Positions 8,016 through 15,734 of a DNA stretch of 18,246 nt are shown one piece after another. Below the pieces are notes generated by a model. The model ran no database searches, had not been told where the DNA came from, and saw only the letters and a list, made by a program, of their open reading frames with translations. Made by a program: the position numbers and the translations under genes. How positions within the stretch are numbered: position 1 is the first letter of the stretch; each line of letters starts with the position of its first letter. This DNA is from Anaerobacillus alkalidiazotrophicus. Lineage in GTDB: Bacteria; Bacillota; Bacilli; Bacillales_H; Anaerobacillaceae. Location of the stretch: the NCBI RefSeq assembly GCF_001866055.1, contig NZ_MLQS01000006.1:1-18246 (forward strand). Reading direction: 5' to 3'.

Positions 8016-8756
8016 TTGGTGATAAAAAGCTTTATTCATGCTTACTTTCGTATGAAAGCAAAATTTATGATTAAAAAAAATCGTAATAATCAATGTTTTT
8101 TTCGAGTGAAAAAACCAATGTACAAATGGACCGTTGCTTTCTTAACGACAGCAGGTGTTCATTTGAAAACTCAAGAAAAGTTTGATGTTGAGGCAGGGGA
8201 CCATACTGTTCGCAATATTGGCGATGATGCCAAAAAAGATGAGTTAATGATTAGCCACACACATTACGATACAACCGATGCCAATGAAGATATTAATAGT
8301 GTATATCCAATTGACATTTTGCATCAGCTAAAAAAAGAAGGCATCATTGGAAATACAGCAAAAACTCATTTTGGAATGATGGGTTATATTCCTAACACTC
8401 AGCATTTACTTGATGAATCAATCCCATTTATCATTGAACAGTTAAAGAAAGATCGTGTAAATGTTTTGCTTGCCTCTCCAGGCTGATATATTTGTCATCA
8501 ATCCGTGGGATTGATCCAAAAGGCAGTTGAAAAAGAAGGAATCGCAACCATATCTATAACTCATTTGCCAGAACTAACGAAAAAAGTTCAACCGCCAAGA
8601 GCTTTACATATAAAGTTTCCATTAGGAAGAAGTTTTGGTGCAGCAAATCGAGTTGACTTACAACGCAAAATTGTGATGGATATGCTAAATGGTATTATTG
8701 ATATGGAAGAAGAGGAGAAGATTAGAAAACTACCATATCGTTGGAGAAGAGATTAA
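8016..8756 (+). CDS. PrdB-like selenoprotein, TGA read as selenocysteine
   Basis: A single 246-residue protein if the TGA at 8484-8486 is read as selenocysteine (Sec157). Both halves match the D-proline reductase PrdB/glycine reductase GrdB family: FLTTAGVHLKTQ, SHTHYDTTDANEDIN, HFGMMGYIPN, then SPG-Sec-YICHQSVG, and after it ISITHLPEL and PPRALHIKFPLGRSFG. The Sec and Cys160 form a UxxC motif, the redox site that reads U-G-T-C in PrdB. Total length is close to PrdB. The frame is undisturbed on either side of the TGA and a SECIS-like hairpin follows it. PrdA and glycine reductase partners are not nearby, so the substrate is probably not proline. Start TTG 8016 lies eight bases after AAGGGG; GTG 8019 is an alternative. 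The two halves would otherwise be miscalled as separate ORFs. Confidence 0.85.
8491..8520 (+). promoter_or_regulatory. Bacterial SECIS element candidate
   Basis: Four bases after the TGA, TTTG (8491-8494) pairs with CAAA (8517-8520). After a small internal bulge (TC against C), an exact 8-bp stem ATCAATCC/GGATTGAT (8497-8504 with 8508-8515) closes a GTG loop. Counting the T of TGA as 1, the loop G is base 22 and T is base 23, very close to G23-U24 of the E. coli fdhF element. SelB recognises such hairpins to insert selenocysteine. It is seen directly in the sequence; function is inferred. Confidence 0.75.
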
Positions 8757-8777
8757 TGGTGAAAATCGGAGGAAACA

Positions 8778-9998
8778 ATGAAAAAAATATTAAATCTACT
8801 AATGTTAACATTCTTAATCTTTATTACAGCTTGTGGAAATGAAAATGAGGAAATTGAACAGGAAAATGTACTAGACCTTCCTTGGAAAGAGGTCGAACAA
8901 ATAGCAGCAGGTACGGAAGTTCGAATGTTTATGTGGGGTGGGGACGAAGGAATAAATTCATATATCGATCATTGGGTTGCCCCACGGATAGAAGAAATGT
9001 ATGGAATTACACTTATTCGTACACCAATGGACATTCAAGAAGTATTACAAAAGCTGTTAACCGAGAGGGAAGTTAACCAACAGTCAGGTACAATTGATAT
9101 CATTTGGTTGAACGGGGAAAATTTTAAAAATGCAAAAAATAACGAACTGCTTTGGGATTCTTTTAGTTCGTCTTTACCAAATTTCAAAACTTATACTGAT
9201 GACACACAATATGAATTTGATTTTGGTACAGAGGTAGACGGATTAGAAGCTCCATGGGGAAAAGTCCAATTTGTGTTTAACTATGACGAAGAAAAAGTAG
9301 CAAATCCACCAACGAGTTTTTCTGAATTAAAAGAATGGGTAAAGCAAAACCCAGGGAAATTCACATACCCTGAAGCAGAAGATTTTACAGGTAATGCTTT
9401 TTTACGTCATTTATTTTATGAATTTAATGATCATAACTTACTTTTTAATGATGAGACAAATCTTGACGATGTAAGTGAAGAGGTTTGGGCTTATTTAAAT
9501 GATTTGAAACCATATCTTTGGAGAAATGGTGAAACCTATCCACAATCGCTAGCTCAGCTTGACCAGCTTTATAGTCAAGGCGAGGTTTATATGACAATGG
9601 GTTATAACGAAGCAAGGGCCGAAAGCTTAATTGAAAGTGGTACATTTCCTTCATCGACAAGAAGCTTTATATTAGATGTAGGTTCTATTGGCAATAGTCA
9701 CTTTCTTTCTATTCCGTTTAATAGTCCTAATAAAGCTGGTGCGTTAGTCGTTATTAATGAATTATTGTCTCCTGAAGCACAATTAAAGAAAATGGATTCT
9801 TCTATGTGGGGAGAAAGCAGTGTTTTAGATTTGAGTAAACTAGATGATGAAATGAAACGACAATTTGAAGAAGTCGATAGGGGTTTATCTGTGCTAGATC
9901 CGGAAATTTTACAAGATTCGTTTCTACCTGAACTACCAACCGATTATGTAGATTTTATAAAGGAGAAATGGCTTTTTGAAGTTGTTCAATCACAATAA
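8778..9998 (+). CDS. ynjB: YnjB-type ABC transporter substrate-binding lipoprotein
   Basis: Extracellular solute-binding protein of an ABC importer. Residues 1-19 are a lipoprotein signal with lipobox ITAC (Cys19). The body matches E. coli YnjB motif by motif: WGGD with INSY near residues 53-61, IIWLNGENF, APWGKVQF, TYPEAEDFTGNAFL and a C-terminal SPEAQLKKMDSSMWGESSVLD. Length (406) is close to the E. coli protein. The family is related to spermidine/putrescine, iron and thiamine binding proteins, but its ligand is not known. GGAGG lies just before the ATG, 21 bases after the selenoprotein gene. It works with the two permeases and ATPase that follow. Confidence 0.93.
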   Translation: MKKILNLLMLTFLIFITACGNENEEIEQENVLDLPWKEVEQIAAGTEVRMFMWGGDEGINSYIDHWVAPRIEEMYGITLIRTPMDIQEVLQKLLTEREVNQQSGTIDIIWLNGENFKNAKNNELLWDSFSSSLPNFKTYTDDTQYEFDFGTEVDGLEAPWGKVQFVFNYDEEKVANPPTSFSELKEWVKQNPGKFTYPEAEDFTGNAFLRHLFYEFNDHNLLFNDETNLDDVSEEVWAYLNDLKPYLWRNGETYPQSLAQLDQLYSQGEVYMTMGYNEARAESLIESGTFPSSTRSFILDVGSIGNSHFLSIPFNSPNKAGALVVINELLSPEAQLKKMDSSMWGESSVLDLSKLDDEMKRQFEEVDRGLSVLDPEILQDSFLPELPTDYVDFIKEKWLFEVVQSQ

Positions 9999-10836
9999 TT
10001 TATTTCGCATCAGCGTTTTTCTTTTACCTAGTTTGTCCGTTACAGTATTGTTAACAGGTTATGCACTGATAAAGGCTATCTCGCAAAGTTTACGAGAGAA
10101 TGGGATTGGGACATATGCTTTTGTATTGGAGAATACAATGTTCCGATCCTCCTTTGTTTTTAGTTTGAAAGTTACTTTTATAGCGACCATCATTTCTTTA
10201 TTCCTAGGTTTGGTCCTAGCTAAAATGATTTATACTTATTTTGAAAAATCAACCTTAAAATTAATCATCTGGGTACCGATGCTGCTTCCTCATTTTGTTG
10301 CGGCTTATCTTGTTCTGATTTTTTTATCCCAAAGTGGTTTAATATCAAGTGGGTTTTATCATCTTGGGATAATTTCTGATCGTCATGAATTCCCCATTTT
10401 AGTATTTGATCGTGTTGGAGTAGGGATCATTGTAACGTATGTGTGGAAGTCTGTACCATTTGTAGTTCTTATGCTTTTACCTGTGATATATGAAATTGAT
10501 CGTAGGTATGTTCAAGTTGTCCGCACTTTAGGTGGTGGGCGATGTGAAGTATTTAGGACGGTGGAGTGGCCTTGGCTTTTCCCTGTTATCATTGAAATTG
10601 GGTTAATTTTATTCGCATTTATTATTGCGGCTTTTGAAGTCCCATATTTACTAGGAGTGACTGATCCGAAAATGATATCAGTCCTTGCTTATCAATGGTT
10701 TTACACAGGAGATTGGTCATTTCGATCGATGTCAATGGCATTAATGATCCTACTTACTGTTTTTATTCTCGTATGTTCTTTCCTTATTTTTCAAGTTTCA
10801 AAAAGAAGTCGTTATACTATGATGAAAGGGAGCTAA
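9976..10836 (+). CDS. ynjC: ABC transporter permease (YnjC N-terminal half)
   Basis: Inner-membrane permease of 286 residues with six hydrophobic segments. The cytoplasmic EAA loop, which contacts the ATPase, reads VRTLGGGRCEVFRTVEWPWLFP in slightly diverged form in the second half of the protein. It starts at TTG 9976, 23 bases inside the end of the binding-protein gene and 11 bases after AAGGAG, so translation is coupled. In E. coli, YnjC is a single fusion of two such domains; here they are separate genes, this one corresponding to the first domain. Confidence 0.92.
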   Translation: MKLFNHNNLFRISVFLLPSLSVTVLLTGYALIKAISQSLRENGIGTYAFVLENTMFRSSFVFSLKVTFIATIISLFLGLVLAKMIYTYFEKSTLKLIIWVPMLLPHFVAAYLVLIFLSQSGLISSGFYHLGIISDRHEFPILVFDRVGVGIIVTYVWKSVPFVVLMLLPVIYEIDRRYVQVVRTLGGGRCEVFRTVEWPWLFPVIIEIGLILFAFIIAAFEVPYLLGVTDPKMISVLAYQWFYTGDWSFRSMSMALMILLTVFILVCSFLIFQVSKRSRYTMMKGS

Positions 10837-11622
10837 ATGATGAAAAAACTAATTTATTTTATGCTCTTTTTCATTGTATTTTTATTTCCAATTGTATTCC
10901 TTTTTATTCAAAGTGTAGCGGTTCAATGGAGATGGCCGCAAATTTTTCCTGAAATGTTTCATTTTTATTCGTGGGAGATACTTTTTATAGAACCTAGATT
11001 AATAGAAGCGTTACAGGTTACCATGTTCATCGGTTTTGTTGTTGTTTTCATTAACTTACTACTTGGAATATTAGCTGGAAAGGGACTTTCTCATCACCAA
11101 TTTAAAGGGAAATCGATGATTGAAATGATTTTAATGGCACCTATCTTAGTTCCAAGTTTGGCAATTGCATTAGGGTTGCATATGACGTTCATTCGTTTAG
11201 GCTTAGCCAATCATTGGGTAGGCGTTGTTTTCGTTCATTTAGTCCCGACACTTCCTTACACGATTAGAATTTTTCGCAGCGGCTATGATCGTTTAGGTAG
11301 AAAAATAATTGAGCAAGGGATCACGTTAGGAATTAGTCACTGGAAAATTTTTTGGACGATAGAAATCCCACTTTTAATGCCTTCGATTAGAAGTGCAGTG
11401 ATGCTTACGTATATTATTTCATTAAGTCAATACGCGTTAACGGCAATTATTGGTGGTGGAAACGTTGTAACGTTGGCACTCGTTTACTATCCCTTTTTTC
11501 AAAGCTCAAATCCTGGTGTCATCGCTAGTTTCTCCTTTTTATTTTTTCTATTACCAATCTTGTTTTTTATCATATTTGAAGGTACTGTAAAACTACTTAA
11601 GATATTACTAAAGGTAGGGTAA
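10837..11622 (+). CDS. ynjC: ABC transporter permease (YnjC C-terminal half)
   Basis: The second permease, 261 residues, six hydrophobic segments. Its EAA loop is clear: EQGITLGISHWKIFWTIEIP followed by LLMPSI. The ATG immediately follows the stop of the first permease gene, with GGGAG in the end of that gene as the ribosome site. It should form a heterodimer with the first permease. The C-terminal part contains a typical SQYALTAIIGGGNVVTLAL segment of the binding-protein-dependent permease family. Confidence 0.92.
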   Translation: MMKKLIYFMLFFIVFLFPIVFLFIQSVAVQWRWPQIFPEMFHFYSWEILFIEPRLIEALQVTMFIGFVVVFINLLLGILAGKGLSHHQFKGKSMIEMILMAPILVPSLAIALGLHMTFIRLGLANHWVGVVFVHLVPTLPYTIRIFRSGYDRLGRKIIEQGITLGISHWKIFWTIEIPLLMPSIRSAVMLTYIISLSQYALTAIIGGGNVVTLALVYYPFFQSSNPGVIASFSFLFFLLPILFFIIFEGTVKLLKILLKVG

Positions 11623-11630
11623 GGAGAGGT

Positions 11631-12605
11631 ATGATACCATTAATTGAATGTCAGAATATAAATAAAAATTTTGAAGAGAAGAAAGTCATAGAAGATATTA
11701 CTTTTTCATTAAATGAAGGGGAAATACTCTGTATTGTTGGTCCTTCTGGTTGTGGTAAAACAACGCTTTTACGATGTATCGCTGGTCTTGAACATGTGAC
11801 GAGTGGGAACATTTATCTTGAAGGAAAAAAAATGAATGAAATGAGTGCCCAAGAACGACCGGTTGTCATGATGTTTCAACATCCTTTGTTATTCCCGCAT
11901 TTAACGATTATAGAAAATACGGTATATGGATTAAAACTAAAAAATATAACAAAGTCTGAACGGATAGCTAAAGGTATGGAAATATTAGAAAATATGGAAA
12001 TCGGACATTTAAGAGAGGCTTATCCTCATGAAATATCTGGTGGACAGCAACAGCGTGTGGCCCTTGCTAGAGCACTATTGGTCCAGCCGAAGTTATTAGT
12101 TCTCGATGAACCATTTAGCAGTTTAGATCCTGATTTACGTAGTTCCCTACGAGGTTGGGTAAAAAAGAAATTGAAAAAATGGAGAACAACGGCGATTTTC
12201 GTCACCCATGATAAGGAAGAAGCGATGGTTATAGCCGATCGTATTGCTGTGATGAAGGATGGCTCAATTCAGCAGATTGGTAGTCCAGAAGAACTTTATG
12301 AAAGTCCAAACACGGCTTATGTCGCTAATTATTTTTCGGATGGATTTACTGTTGATGAATTATTCGTCCCTTTGAGTAAAGTTCATGTAAGTACGTGTTT
12401 AACGACCGTACAAAACAATTTTGATCAATGCTTAGAGGCGAAGGTAGATACAACTTTTTTTAAAGGTGGTCAAAGGTTTATACAAGTTGAATTAGTAGAA
12501 CTAGGTATAGAGATTACGATTGCTTGCCAAATTTCTGTATCAAAAAATGATATGGTTTTCTTAGGAGTAAATACAGAAGCGATGGTTTCTTTTCGAACTG
12601 ATTAA
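11631..12605 (+). CDS. ynjD: ABC transporter ATP-binding protein (YnjD-type)
   Basis: ATPase that powers the importer. Walker A GPSGCGKTT is at residues 37-45, the Q-loop glutamine at 83, the signature SGGQQ at 136-140, Walker B LLVLDEP with Glu160, and the H-loop His193 (VTHDKEEA). The protein is longer (324) than a bare nucleotide-binding domain, so residues from about 240 form a C-terminal extension as in the spermidine/maltose/iron group; this part is weakly conserved. An AAGGAGAGG site precedes the ATG, eight bases after the permease gene. Confidence 0.93.
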   Translation: MIPLIECQNINKNFEEKKVIEDITFSLNEGEILCIVGPSGCGKTTLLRCIAGLEHVTSGNIYLEGKKMNEMSAQERPVVMMFQHPLLFPHLTIIENTVYGLKLKNITKSERIAKGMEILENMEIGHLREAYPHEISGGQQQRVALARALLVQPKLLVLDEPFSSLDPDLRSSLRGWVKKKLKKWRTTAIFVTHDKEEAMVIADRIAVMKDGSIQQIGSPEELYESPNTAYVANYFSDGFTVDELFVPLSKVHVSTCLTTVQNNFDQCLEAKVDTTFFKGGQRFIQVELVELGIEITIACQISVSKNDMVFLGVNTEAMVSFRTD

Positions 12606-12622
12606 AAAAAGGAGAAAGTGAT

Positions 12623-13204
12623 ATGTTAGATACACATGCTAGAAAATATGTTGAGCCATTAATAGTGAGAACTGCTAAGCTTTTACTCAAGTACAAGCTT
12701 ACTGCAAACCAAGTGACAGTTCTGGCCTTCCTTATTGGTTCTCTATCTGGGTTATTTGTTTATGTTGGACAACCAATTTTGGCTGTTATTGTTTTATGGA
12801 TATCAGGATTTTTAGATGCGGTAGATGGCTCTATGGCTCGTTTAACGAAAACTAGTGAATTTGGGACTGTATTAGATGTAAGTTTTGATCGAATAGTTGA
12901 AATAAGTGTCATTATTGGGTTAGCGCTAGCTTTTCCGGAAATTACATTTGCTTTGTTATTGTTAAGTGTGGCAATTATTGTTTCTATGACCATTTTTCTT
13001 ACTGTTGGAGCAGTTTCTGAAAAAAAAGGAATGAAGTCATTTTATTACCAAGCAGGTGTGGCTGAGCGCACAGAGGGTTTTCTTTTATTTAGTCTAATTA
13101 TTTTACTTCCGTCCATGATGTATTTTCTAACAATTCTATTTGCTGGTCTAGTTATTTTTACTGCCATACAAAGATTGCTAGAAGCAAAAAAAATATTGAG
13201 TTAA
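12623..13204 (+). CDS. ynjF: CDP-alcohol phosphatidyltransferase family protein (YnjF-type)
   Basis: Integral membrane enzyme family that transfers a phosphatidyl group from a CDP-activated lipid to an alcohol. The catalytic signature is present: Asp68-Gly69, Ala72-Arg73, Gly81, Asp85, Asp89 (DGSMAR...FGTVLDVSFD), with a spacing one residue shorter than in PgsA, as in E. coli YnjF. The later segment KSFYYQAGVAERTEGFLLF also matches YnjF. The acceptor alcohol is unknown. AAAGGAG precedes the ATG, 17 bases after the ATPase gene. It ends the operon, as a terminator follows. Confidence 0.92.
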   Translation: MLDTHARKYVEPLIVRTAKLLLKYKLTANQVTVLAFLIGSLSGLFVYVGQPILAVIVLWISGFLDAVDGSMARLTKTSEFGTVLDVSFDRIVEISVIIGLALAFPEITFALLLLSVAIIVSMTIFLTVGAVSEKKGMKSFYYQAGVAERTEGFLLFSLIILLPSMMYFLTILFAGLVIFTAIQRLLEAKKILS

Positions 13205-13214
13205 CGATTTATTT

Positions 13215-13246
13215 ACACTGCTACTTTTATTTATGCAGTGTTTTTT
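13215..13246 (+). terminator. Terminator after the ynjF-like gene
   Basis: A 7-bp stem (ACACTGC, 13215-13221, with GCAGTGT, 13235-13241) with a 13-base loop is followed by TTTTT. It separates the operon from the triple-rhodanese gene, which has its own AT-rich promoter region (TATAAT at 13325-13330). Confidence 0.8.
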
Positions 13247-13377
13247 ATTGAGATTTAATAGTATTTCAAAGAGCGATACAAAATATGTTTCTTTCATGAA
13301 ATGGTATTTACTTTTTAGTGGTATTATAATATGTTATAGTAGTTATAAAAATAAATTATAGTTAGAGAGGGAACGAA

Positions 13378-14748
13378 ATGAGTAAAACAAATATTCTTTC
13401 GTATTTGTTATTCATGGTATTATTAATTACCTTAATCGCATGCAATGGGGAAAAAGTTGCTAACGAGAACAATGAAGAGAGTATGGCAATAGAAACAGTG
13501 AATAATGATTTATCATTATTGACTACTGATCTACTAAAAGAAAAACTTGAAAACCCACAATATGTCATTGTCGATATTCGCTCACAAGCGGAATATAATG
13601 GCTGGAAATTAAATGACGAAAATAGAGGTGGCCATATTCAAGGGGCAGTAAACTTTCCGTTGAATTGGACGAAAGAAGTGGATCACCTTGAGGATCTTTT
13701 AGTGGAAAACGGGATTACGACTGACAAACATGTTATTGTTTATGATGCTTTAGGAAATGATGTTCATGTGATGTTTGAGGTTTTGTCAAACTTAGGTTAT
13801 TCAAATGTTTATGGATATGAAGAAGGACTAGTTACTTGGGCAATAGATGAAAATTTACCGATGGAAAGTCTAGCTAATTATGAGAAATTAGTGTATCCAA
13901 CGTGGGTAAATGAACTAATTAAGGGTAATCGTCCAAATACGTTTGATAATTATGATTATAAAATTTTTGAAGTGGCATGGGGAGCACCGGTTGATTATAA
14001 TGAAGGTCATATTCCAGGTGCTTATTACTTAGATACAAACGAAATAGAAGAAGAGCCATTATGGAATCGTAAATCTGATCAGGATATTGAACAGATGTTG
14101 TTAGATTATGGTATTACCTATGATACGACAGTCATTTTGTATGGAAGAGATAACATGGCTGCGATGCGTGCGGCTTCAATTATGTTATATGCGGGTGTAG
14201 AGGATGTACGTATCCTTGATGGTGGATATTTTGCTTGGGAAAAAGCAGGTTTTGAAATCGAAACAGAATCAAATGTACCAACATCTGTTGCGAATTTTGG
14301 GGTTGAGGTTCCAGCGCGTCTGGATTTCATAATTGATACTGAGGAAGCAAAAGAATGCCTCATTGATGAAAATGGTAGATTAGTAAGTATTCGTAGCTGG
14401 GAAGAACATATTGGAGAAACAAGTGGTTACAGCTATATTAATCCAAAAGGAAGAATTGAAGGATCTGTATGGGGGTATGCGGGTACAGATGCTTATAATA
14501 TGGAAGATTATCGTAATTTTGATCAGACGATGCGAAATTACCATGAACTTGCTTCAAACTGGGCTGATTTAGGAATTACGGAAGAAAATCAAGTATCATT
14601 TTATTGCGGAACAGGATGGAGAGCAAGTGAAGCATTCTTTGCTGCATATTTAATGGGCTGGGAGAATATTTCGGTTTATGATGGTGGTTGGTTTGAGTGG
14701 AGTCTTGATGAATCTAATCCAATTGAAGTAGGAGAACCTACAAACTAA
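13378..14748 (+). CDS. ynjE: Triple-rhodanese lipoprotein, YnjE-type sulfurtransferase
   Basis: A surface lipoprotein (lipobox LIAC, Cys22) of 456 residues with three rhodanese domains (about 40-160, 170-300 and 315-450). Only the third has the catalytic loop, CGTGWRAS with Cys410, which is the same loop as in E. coli YnjE. In the first and second domains the corresponding loops read VYDALGND and LYGRDNMAA and have no cysteine. The enzyme presumably moves sulfane sulfur outside the membrane. In E. coli the gene is next to ynjD and ynjF, as here, though the order differs (ynjF precedes it). GAGAGGGA precedes the ATG. It is transcribed from its own promoter after a terminator. Confidence 0.94.
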   Translation: MSKTNILSYLLFMVLLITLIACNGEKVANENNEESMAIETVNNDLSLLTTDLLKEKLENPQYVIVDIRSQAEYNGWKLNDENRGGHIQGAVNFPLNWTKEVDHLEDLLVENGITTDKHVIVYDALGNDVHVMFEVLSNLGYSNVYGYEEGLVTWAIDENLPMESLANYEKLVYPTWVNELIKGNRPNTFDNYDYKIFEVAWGAPVDYNEGHIPGAYYLDTNEIEEEPLWNRKSDQDIEQMLLDYGITYDTTVILYGRDNMAAMRAASIMLYAGVEDVRILDGGYFAWEKAGFEIETESNVPTSVANFGVEVPARLDFIIDTEEAKECLIDENGRLVSIRSWEEHIGETSGYSYINPKGRIEGSVWGYAGTDAYNMEDYRNFDQTMRNYHELASNWADLGITEENQVSFYCGTGWRASEAFFAAYLMGWENISVYDGGWFEWSLDESNPIEVGEPTN

Positions 14749-14758
14749 GTTCTGTTAG

Positions 14759-14794
14759 AAGGCTGTCCATATCGAAAATTGGGCAGCCTTTTAC
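14759..14794 (+). terminator. Terminator after the triple-rhodanese gene
   Basis: AAGGCTGTCC (14759-14768) pairs with GGGCAGCCTT (14781-14790; one G-T pair) around a 12-base loop and is followed by T's. Good intrinsic terminator 11 bases after the stop codon. Confidence 0.85.
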
Positions 14795-14814
14795 ATTATG
14801 GAAGGAGAGGTTTA

Positions 14815-15249
14815 GTGAAAAATAATTTTAGATTAGTTAGGGTAATATTTGATGTGGTCTTACCAATGGTGGCTTGGCTATTGGTAATTGGAAGTTTTGT
14901 TTTGCAACAATTGGCTGAGACTAGAATGGGGTTGTATCGGGATCTGGTATATAGAAACCAAATCTTGCAATCGACAATACTAAATCCCAAGTGGTTTTGG
15001 ATCTATATAAGTATTATCGTTTTAGTGGTTGTGCTATGTATTTTTCTTTATATAAAAGGAAAAAATGTAAATTACTTTCGTATTAGATACTTAGTTGCTT
15101 TTATTGGTACGAGTATAGGTTTAATTATTTTGTTATATTTTTACCAATCATTTCATTTTCTTACTTTTCCCTTATTGGTTAACTTTATAATGATTCTGTT
15201 TGTGGTGCAATTTATTAAATTTGTTATAAATATTCGAGTTAATAAATAA
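14815..15249 (+). CDS. Uncharacterised membrane protein with four hydrophobic segments
   Basis: A 144-residue protein with hydrophobic segments at about residues 9-32, 60-82, 90-108 and 114-140. The second is preceded by a polar loop. I recognise no family. GTG 14815 is chosen as start because GGAGAGG lies just before it; the in-frame TTG at 14779 lies inside the terminator hairpin and has no ribosome site. It follows the triple-rhodanese terminator, so it is probably transcribed separately or by read-through. Confidence 0.65.
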   Translation: MKNNFRLVRVIFDVVLPMVAWLLVIGSFVLQQLAETRMGLYRDLVYRNQILQSTILNPKWFWIYISIIVLVVVLCIFLYIKGKNVNYFRIRYLVAFIGTSIGLIILLYFYQSFHFLTFPLLVNFIMILFVVQFIKFVINIRVNK

Positions 15250-15314
15250 TTGCTTATAGGGATTATCTTAACATTAAATACATCTATCCTAATTCTCACC
15301 ATATTAATAAGGTA

Positions 15315-15344
15315 TTGACATTGTTAATGGTATTAAGTTAATAT
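15315..15344 (+). promoter_or_regulatory. Promoter of the heme monooxygenase gene
   Basis: TTGACA (15315-15320) and TAATAT (15339-15344) are 18 bases apart, a good sigma-A promoter. The -10 box touches the left arm of the Fur palindrome, so repressor binding would block it. Confidence 0.75.
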
Positions 15345-15374
15345 ATAATTGATAATCATTATCAATTATATATT
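15340..15374. promoter_or_regulatory. Fur box within a perfect 35-base palindrome
   Basis: The core TGATAAT-C-ATTATCA is a textbook Bacillus Fur site (7-1-7). The symmetry extends without a mismatch to 17 bases on each side of C15357 (15340-15374). It overlaps the -10 region of the heme monooxygenase promoter, predicting repression when iron is sufficient. Confidence 0.9.
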
Positions 15375-15411
15375 CTTTTTATACATAATTTCTAGTTAGG
15401 GGAGAAGACAT

Positions 15412-15732
15412 GTGATTATTATTAACAACACTGTTCAAGTAAAAAAAGGGTTTGCAGATAAACTAATTCAAAGATTTGATCGACCAGGGAATGTTGAAAG
15501 TTTTGAAGGATTTTTAGGATTAAAAGTTTTGCAAAAAAGAGGAACAGCAGATTATGACGAAATTGTTATTAACACATTGTGGGAATCAAAAGAAGCTCAT
15601 GATGCTTGGGCACGTAGTGATGAATTTAAAAAATCACATAGTGGCTCAAGACCGGAGTTTATTATAAACAACAAAATTGAGTTGTATGACGTTGTTGCTA
15701 GTAGGGAACCAAAAGTTGAGGTTAATAATTAA
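15412..15732 (+). CDS. isdG: IsdG-family heme-degrading monooxygenase
   Basis: A 106-residue heme oxygenase of the IsdG/IsdI type, which opens the heme ring with its substrate held by a His ligand and frees iron in the cytosol. The catalytic triad is in place: Asn6, Trp66 and His76, with the W-to-H spacing identical to IsdG. Also matching are RFDRPGNVE, FEGFLGLKV and the ending PEFIINNKIELYDV. Start is GTG 15412 with GGGGAG upstream; the ATG at 15410 is out of frame and meets TGA at once. It is regulated by the Fur site just upstream and converges with the ferrochelatase gene. Confidence 0.95.
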   Translation: MIIINNTVQVKKGFADKLIQRFDRPGNVESFEGFLGLKVLQKRGTADYDEIVINTLWESKEAHDAWARSDEFKKSHSGSRPEFIINNKIELYDVVASREPKVEVNN

Positions 15733-15734
15733 AG

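Noticed and set aside
8484..8486. Nonsense mutation making the PrdB-like gene a pseudogene
   Set aside because: The stop is TGA, lies exactly at the redox residue, has an SECIS-like hairpin behind it, and the remaining 90 codons are intact with conserved motifs.
8016..8756. Complete D-proline or glycine reductase system
   Set aside because: No PrdA-, GrdA- or GrdE-like proprotein is present in the window; only the selenoprotein subunit type is seen.
8882..9076. Alternative-frame ORF inside the ynjB-like gene, and similar ones at 9445-9660 and 10695-10952
   Set aside because: They overlap well-supported genes in other frames.
14779..14814. Upstream TTG start for the four-segment membrane protein
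   Set aside because: It would place coding sequence within the terminator of the preceding gene and has no ribosome site; GTG 14815 follows GGAGAGG.
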